NCBI GenBank assembly: GCA_015501585.1
Contig: JADNRY010001234.1
Span: forward strand, 1 to 14,351
Direction: 5' to 3'
DNA: 14,351 bases
DNA from: Rhodocollybia butyracea
Lineage: Eukaryota > Basidiomycota > Agaricomycetes > Agaricales > Omphalotaceae
Positions 9,008 through 14,351 of the stretch are shown piece by piece. The position numbers were made by a program, and so were the translations under genes. How positions within the stretch are numbered: the stretch's first letter is position 1; each line of letters begins with the position of its first letter. A model generated the notes under the pieces. That model saw only the letters and a list, made by a program, of their open reading frames with translations, made no database searches and was not told the origin of the DNA.

Positions 9008-10216
9008 TCACCAAAACTTGAATTTACCGAGAAGAGACGTTGGGGAGGGAGCATTCGAAGACCGTGATTGCGTGCGTTCAGCAGTTGCTTTGGTAGGCTG
9101 TGTAGTATCCGTCGATGCATAACGGCGCTTGTATTCGGCTGGAGTTTCCCCGTTAAGACCACTTTGCCACATCCCTAGACGCAAGGCCCTACAATTTTGC
9201 GGTTTTGAACACGATAAGACAACGGTTCAGGGATACTCACTTTGCGCCAGTCTCGGTCCTAATATATTCCTCCTTGCCCCATTTTCCGTATTCTGCCCCT
9301 GCCTAAAAACAAGGCATGATCCAGCAGCTTTCGGGTAAAGAAAATAACGGAATCCACCTGTTCGTATGTAGTCGCCCATCCGACTCTCAGCATCTCAAGA
9401 GATAAACTACTTCCAAACATAGATCCAGGCAGAAACCGTTTCTTCACAACAACGTTTGCAACCTGAGTTTAGCGTTAAACGATGATGAGGATGGACGCAG
9501 AATGAAGAACGTACAACTCGAGAGTATTGGTCACGCGATATTAACTGGCAATACACAGTTTTACCCAGAATCCTGTTTGTTAACCACGCCAAGCTTTCCT
9601 CCGCGTACGGTTGAGCTAGACGGCCGAAGTGGGCAGCCTGGAAAGTTCATTGGTGCATACTCGGCTTTAAAGAGGGATGAGTACCTCTGGTGCATCTACA
9701 CCAGATATGCGGATATGGATAGTCCGATTCTTCAGCGCCTTACTTGTGGAGGGAACACGCCGAAACTTTAATGGCCAAGACCACCCAATACCTGGAGTGT
9801 GGTACAAACTATAAATTTATAGTCAACTGCATGAAGTTTAGAGGACCTGGGTCTTACCGAAAGTTATCGGCGTCTCCTACACTGAAATTCCATAAGCGAC
9901 AGGAAAACAGACGGAAGAATTGAAGCGGACCTCGACACTATGCCTTTTATCCACCGTTTCTTCTGATAATTATCCGGGGTGATCCAGTCACCTGTCAATA
10001 GTAAATCTTTCGCAAAGGAACCAGGTCGCCTTGGGTAAACGCACTGTTCTCTAGCCGTTTGAAATAACGAAAGTGTATTCTAGAAACTCCAAGTGCTGTT
10101 ATTGCTCCTGCTGCGCAAGCGGACGCAAGAAGAAGTAGAGGTGGTATACTGGAAACTTTGTTCTCCAAAGTCGTTACATATTGCTCCAGTTCTGAAGGAA
10201 GTTTCACTGGGGCCAT
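9008..10216 (-). CDS. LCL3: LCL3-type staphylococcal-nuclease-like endonuclease, mitochondrial
   Basis: Probable membrane-anchored mitochondrial endonuclease of the Lcl3 family (SNase fold). Eight exons: 10216-10045, 9991-9931, 9881-9858, 9808-9685, 9637-9515, 9462-9358, 9302-9241 and 9188-9008, with introns of 47-55 nt in matching phase; 852 nt, 283 aa. A hydrophobic segment at residues 24-44 ([20 protein letters not shown]) is the expected single membrane anchor. The nuclease domain starts [17 protein letters not shown]. SNase-like catalytic residues are visible as R119 and E127 in [10 protein letters not shown] and R167 in [26 protein letters not shown] and [11 protein letters not shown] are typical family blocks, and a Ser/Thr-rich tail follows. 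An in-frame GTG at 10241-10243 would add nine residues; the ATG at 10216 is preferred. Complete and undamaged. Confidence 0.95.
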
Positions 10217-10266
10217 TGACGTGGTGAGAAGAAGATCAATCACGGGCGTTAATCTTATCTGATACT
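10217..10266. promoter_or_regulatory. 50-bp head-to-head intergenic region (LCL3 / TAH18)
   Basis: Only 50 bp separate the two divergent start codons. Core promoter elements and 5' UTRs of both genes must overlap each other or the opposite coding region. No clear TATA or CCAAT box is seen in the 50 bp. Confidence 0.6.
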
Positions 10267-12473
10267 ATGACTCAAAACGTCTTGATTTTGTATGCTACAG
10301 AGACCGGTACTGCTCAAGACACCGCTGATCGTGTAGCTCGAGAATGCCGAAGAATACATATCCCGACCCAAGTCCTTAGTATGGACAGATACCCCAAGTC
10401 AGTATCTTTGTGGATCTTCATTTGGTGCAGCGTAATCATTTTCATTAGGAAGATCTCGTTTCGGAAACGCTAGTGATATTCATTGTGTCTACAACAGGAT
10501 CTGGTACAGAACCAAGGTCTATGACAACCTTATGGAATATGTTATTAAGGTCTGATTTGCCGGAGGATCTGTTTGAAGACTTGCATTTTGCGGTTTTTGG
10601 TCTGGGTGATACCGCATACGAAAAGTTCTGCTGGCCCGCAAAACGATTAACCCGTAGGCTCGAGAGTCTTGGAGCCGTAAAAATTTGCGAAACAGGAGAA
10701 GGAGACGAACAGCATTTAATAGGGTTCGTCCCCTCATTTCTTTCCTCTGATCCAGTATTCATCTCGAATCAGAATAGATGGGGCACTAGTGCCTTGGCTG
10801 AGATATTTATCGGCCTCGCTGCTCGCATTGATACCACCCATTCCTGATCAAAGAATAATACCTCTGGATGAAACTCCTCCTTCTCGAGTAGCACTGGTTG
10901 AAAGATCCAGTCCGTCACCCAAGTGGCATGTCGATCCTTTAGACCAGGATCACGAATACCGTACGGCTATGGTCAAATGTAATACACGGATAACGGCGCA
11001 GGATTGGCACCAAGATGTTCGTCATATTGAGCTCGATTTTGAAGACGATATCGAGTCAGTGGTCCTCGAGCTGTTTTTACGCAATTTTCATCGAGATATA
11101 GATATTTTCCTGGAGACGTAGCCGTCGTGCATCCTATTACTGACATAGACGATGTAGAAAGCTTTCTGTCTTTCATGGGATGGGCAAACACTGCTGACAA
11201 CTTACTGGAAATAAAGCATATGTACGAAGGTCAGACATTACATTTCTTCTAATGATCTACCACCGATTGTCACCCTCAGATCAATCTCTTCCAGACCATT
11301 TACCTCGATTTGCAACTCTACGAACTATCTTTAGCCGCTATCTCGATTTCAACGCTGTTCCGAGAAGGACGTTTTTCGGATACCTTCGCCATTTCACTTC
11401 GGATGAGGCAGAGAAAGAGAGACTAGACGAGTTTCTCTCCCATGAGCATGCTGTAAGGATTCAATTATCTAATCTTCGCCCAGCTCACATGTTAGACCAG
11501 GACGAATTGTATGATTATTGCTATCGTGTCAAACGCACAATTCAAGAGGTCCTCTCCGAATTTCGAAAAGTTCAAATACCTATAGACTATATATTCGATG
11601 TCTTTCCACCTCTTAGACCTCGTCAGTTCTCTATCGCAAGCTCTTCAAAGGCAAATCCCCGTCTTCACTGTTGCTGATCCAGGAGTAACCTACACTCGTA
11701 GAGCCACCCCCGGTCAATCCATCTCTGTGTCGCGATTGTAAAATATAAGACCAAACTCAAAATTCCTAGACGAGGGGTATGTACCAGGTATCTATCTGGC
11801 CTAAAATCAGGTCCGTAGATGACGACATTTCTCCGTTAAAAATCTGATCTGATATTTAGGCGACCTCCTTAGAATTTGTTTACTAAAGGGATTCATACGG
11901 CTACCTACAAATGACGATACTCCAGTCGTTTGCGTAGGTCCTGGAACGGGTATCGCTCCGATGAGAGCAGTAATAGAAGAGAGAATCATCGCAAGGCCTT
12001 TAGTATGAGAACTCTTGTTACATTTGTCGATGAACTTTGACGTTCTCCTATAGAAAATACTCTATACTTTGGCTGCCGCTCTGCTAGCAAAGATCAACAT
12101 TACACTGAGGAATGGCAGCGCTACTCTTTTGGACAAAGTACTCACGTATAGGGTAGCGTTTTCACGAGATGGGCCTGAAGGCGTCAAGAGGACTTATGTT
12201 CAGGATCTGATTATCGCAGACGCCGCTCAAATCTGGAAGCTGCTTGATGAAAATGGTGCTTATTTGTTCATATCAGGGTATGCTTTCTAAGCCTTCCCTC
12301 ATGCCCATTTGGATTCACAGAATGTTAGGTCTTCGAATAAGATGCCAGCTGCTGTGAAGGCGGCCTTACGGTCTGCAGCCATTAAATACGGCGCACGATC
12401 AGAAGAGGATGCTTCCCAGTATATCTTGGCTCTGGAGCGAAGTGGACGGTTGATCGAGGAATGCTGGAGCTGA
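10267..12473 (+). CDS. TAH18: NADPH-dependent diflavin oxidoreductase (Tah18/NDOR1)
   Basis: Cytosolic FMN/FAD reductase that passes electrons from NADPH to Dre2 in cytosolic Fe-S protein assembly (family knowledge). Ten exons: 10267-10401, 10449-10723, 10773-11054, 11102-11229, 11280-11452, 11501-11650, 11702-11810, 11860-12002, 12054-12277 and 12329-12473; 1764 nt, 587 aa. FMN domain: [12 protein letters not shown] (9-20), STTGSGTEP (59-67), [11 protein letters not shown] (95-105). FAD domain: RQFSIASS (372-379), GVCTRYL (406-412). NADPH domain: [11 protein letters not shown] (444-454), [17 protein letters not shown] and the terminal ECWS. Between 12054 and 12137 the open frame ([11 protein letters not shown]) is not the conserved one: [20 protein letters not shown] is read in another frame there. 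A missing A at A4 (12054-12057) and an extra A at AAA (12135-12137) would cancel out and explain it. The intron at 11651-11701 is GC-AG. The intron at 11453-11500 is 3n and stop-free. Confidence 0.93.
11651..11701 (+). other. GC-AG intron in TAH18
   Basis: 51 nt, AAG/GCAAAT...ACTCGTAG/AGC. Splicing here in phase 0 joins [10 protein letters not shown] to [15 protein letters not shown], as the family requires. No GT donor nearby gives the right phase. The donor fits the usual GC-donor pattern (AG/GCAA). Confidence 0.8.
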
Positions 12474-13206
12474 ATTTGCCGTGATCTTGTCACTAGTAAA
12501 CGTGCTTCTATTCAAACCTAAAGTCCAACTCGGATATCTAGGTATTCTTCTGGTTTTGCAAGGCATGTAAGATACCCAGCGCGTGAGAGAAATACTTATC
12601 ATGTCTTGGGCCAACTGGGCAGGCAAACGTAACACCTATATTGTTAGAAAAATTGAACCAAAAGCAGCTTCACTTGACCGTTAATCACTGGATGTTTTGT
12701 TGGCCTGGACCGTATGGTCATGGATGATACAGCTTGCATCTGAGGTGTTTGAAGTGAGCTACAGATCTCTGTGCAAAATAATGCCAAATTAAAAGCCAAG
12801 TTTGAGTCAAGTCATGCGCGAACTCGAAGGAAGCAAAGGATATTAGCTTGTGTTCTAAGTTTGGCCACAGACACAAATTCACAGAGAAGGGTGATATGTG
12901 ACAGGAAGCGTCCTGTTCTGATAAGTTATACTTGAGTCTTTAAGATACGAATGTCTCGGAAAGCAGTCATCAAAGAGCGATAGTAGGTGAACATCCTACT
13001 TAAGCTTACTCTCTGAGGAATCGTGGTGTCTAAGGCCAGCGCATCACATGCCGGTCCAGGATGCCGAAGGACACTCCAATGGCGTCTAAGATCTAAGCAC
13101 TAACTTATGCCCTTCAAAACCCTGCTGGCACTAGATTCGAATTCTTCATACTTTCAACAGCCCGCGGAACGAGGATCTGCCAGCCACTTAACTCACACTG
13201 TTCACA
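12474..13206. promoter_or_regulatory. Intergenic region upstream of HEM4
   Basis: 733 bp holding the 3' end of TAH18 and the HEM4 promoter. No protein-like reading frame was found on either strand beyond short chance stretches. A CCAAT box at 13076-13080, about 127 bp before the HEM4 ATG, is a plausible Hap-complex site, which would suit a haem-pathway gene, but this rests on a five-base match. Confidence 0.4.
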
Positions 13207-14090
13207 ATGAAGTTGAACTGTATTTTTTTGCGCGCGCTTGATGCTTCATCTCCCGACAAATATGAGGCTGCTTTTGATGCCCTTGGACCAGGTTGCAAAG
13301 GTGTCTGCGTCCCAGTTCTCGAAACCATTCTGCTGAACATTGACAAGCTGAAGGAAGTCATAACGCGTAAACCAACAGTGGACGCGGTAATCATGACGAG
13401 CGCCAGATCTTGCGAGGCCTGGAAGACAGCTTTCACGCAGTCTGCGCATGGTCAAACCGAATCATGGTCAAACGTACTTTTCTATGTTGTCGGAGCCACT
13501 ACAGCCGCTGTTCTGCGCGATATATATCAAAGTACAGGTCAAATTCGCGGAGAGCAGACTGGGACAGCGGAACAACTGGCAAAGTTCATTTTGGAAGATC
13601 TACCACACGATCGTCCAAAATGTCTCTTGTATCTGACCGGAGACAAAAATCGGGACACTCTAGCGAGCGCTTTGAATAAAGACAACATCGATTGAAGTCA
13701 ATCCAGGTATACGGAACGCGCGGAAGCGCCAGATTTCCAGCAGATCTAAGTGAGGCCTTGAAGAATCTCGAAAGAGTACCTGATCCCCAAAGTTTATTTG
13801 CTGCCTATTTATGTTTGAATTCAGATGCAGATTGGTGGATTACCTTCTTTGCCCCATCCGCCGCCGAATTTGTTTATCCCCACCTTCAAGCTCATTTTCG
13901 CTTCCAGTCCGTCGATGTTGATGCATCCACTGGGTCATTACCATTGGCGCAAATAGCATCTATTGGCCCTACCACAGCTTCCTTTCTTCATGATTCGCTG
14001 CAACTATATGTCAACGTGGTTTCGACCAAGCCAAATCCGGATGCATTGGTTGCAGCAATACGAGATCAGTCAGAGCAATTATACAAATAG
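13207..14090 (+). CDS. HEM4: Uroporphyrinogen-III synthase (Hem4), one frame break
   Basis: Cyclises hydroxymethylbilane to uroporphyrinogen III in haem synthesis. The ATG at 13207 starts MKLNCIFLRALDASSPDKYE and no intron is needed. Family features in order: VPVLETILLN, AVIMTSARSCEAW, VVGATTAAVL, CLLYLTGDKNRDTL, VYGTRGS, WWITFFAPSAAEFVYPHL and IGPTTASFL, with a TAG at 14088-14090. The first frame stops at TGA 13693-13695 after KDNID; the rest (KSIQVYGTRGSARF) follows in another frame. One missing T at the TT of 13692-13693 (GATTGAAG for GATTTGAAG) would restore about 295 codons. There are no splice signals that could bridge the point. Identity is good from the ordered motifs. As haem synthesis is normally needed, an assembly error is likelier than true loss. 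Confidence 0.85.
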
Positions 14091-14195
14091 CAATACGCCT
14101 TTTCTTTTTTGTTCATCTTGTCGAGACTGTGACTTTGTCGTATTGGAGGCTCTTTGGGCCACCGATCGGCAATAATTTAGCTTATTAACCCAACT
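14091..14195. terminator. 3' intergenic region between convergent genes
   Basis: About 105 bp after HEM4, T-rich just past the stop (14099-14111) and AT-rich further on, consistent with a 3' end and poly(A) region. No defined signal was identified. Confidence 0.25.
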
Positions 14196-14351
14196 CTAAG
14201 CTGGCGCTCCGACAAGGGCGTAACATTTGTTTCAGCTCTTAAGCCGAGAATTGAACTCACCCTTCAGCATCATTCTATGTTTTTCCTCACGAGTCCACAT
14301 GTAATATCCACGTTCTGAAAGAAACCAATTTCTCTCCCCTCCCATGGATTC
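14196..14351 (-). CDS. Possible 3' end of a minus-strand gene, partial
   Basis: I cannot name it. The minus strand from the window edge reads openly, ending ERGYYMWTREEKHRMMLK, then a good donor (GGTGAGTTC, intron from 14260). A strong acceptor-like tract (TTGGTTTCTTTCAG) just before the first A of that block suggests the exon may start inside the window. An acceptor at 14201 (GCGCCAG) would give an intron of 60 nt (14201-14260) and a last exon coding only Ala then TAG (14196-14198). The charged, aromatic-rich composition is protein-like. Most of the gene lies outside the window. Confidence 0.3.

Noticed and set aside
8782..9162. 126-codon minus-strand open frame
   Set aside because: It overlaps the last LCL3 exon (9008-9188) in another frame; the LCL3 frame carries the family sequence, and this one has no protein-like pattern.
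10214..10243. Upstream GTG start for LCL3
   Set aside because: The nine added codons begin with GTG, not ATG; the ATG at 10216 has an acceptable context and fits the family's N-terminus.
13115..13150. tRNA-like B box (GATTCGAATTC)
   Set aside because: No matching A box or cloverleaf stems around it.
1..14351. CRISPR arrays, rRNA genes, prokaryotic operons or a new defence system
   Set aside because: No regularly spaced repeats, rRNA motifs or bacterial gene signals; introns and gene content are those of a fungal nucleus.

Overview
The window looks like nuclear DNA of a filamentous basidiomycete (Agaricomycetes). The genes are cut by many short GT-AG introns, mostly 47-63 nt, with a few GC-AG candidates. 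The recognisable products are fungal: a CBM1-tagged swollenin, an Lcl3-type mitochondrial nuclease, Tah18 and Hem4. I rebuilt exon structures by hand from splice signals, reading phase and conserved motifs.

Layout. (1) 1-1620, plus strand: 3' part of a swollenin (CBM1, Ser/Thr/Gly/Pro linker, expansin-like domains), cut by the window edge. (2) 1621-2590: mostly non-coding, with a weak minus-strand candidate gene at 2124-2457. (3) 2591-3296: a non-autonomous DNA transposon (MITE) with 79-bp, 96% identical terminal inverted repeats and a TA target duplication. (4) 3437-4391, plus: a protein with an integrase-type H2C2 zinc-binding motif. (5) 4710-8216, minus: a complete MOV10/SDE3-type RNA helicase, 13 exons, 935 aa. 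(6) 9008-10216, minus: a complete LCL3 nuclease gene, 8 exons, 283 aa. (7) 10267-12473, plus: TAH18 diflavin reductase, 10 exons, head-to-head with LCL3 only 50 bp away. (8) 13207-14090, plus: HEM4 uroporphyrinogen-III synthase, no introns. (9) 14196-14351, minus: edge of a further possible gene.

These genes do not form one pathway. The contents are plant cell-wall loosening, RNA helicase function (the MOV10/SDE3 family acts in RNA silencing and transposon control), mitochondrial nuclease, cytosolic Fe-S assembly and haem synthesis. TAH18 and HEM4 are both linked to iron/haem metabolism, but they are separated by 730 bp and the link may be chance.

No wholly new system was found. The most unusual items are a 5-nt microexon that supplies the Walker A threonine of the helicase, a GC-AG intron in TAH18, two stop-free introns of length 3n, the MITE, and five single-base reading-frame breaks. 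Each break lies at a homopolymer run in an otherwise well-conserved gene. That pattern points first to base-calling error rather than gene decay, and it should be settled before any of these genes is called a pseudogene.
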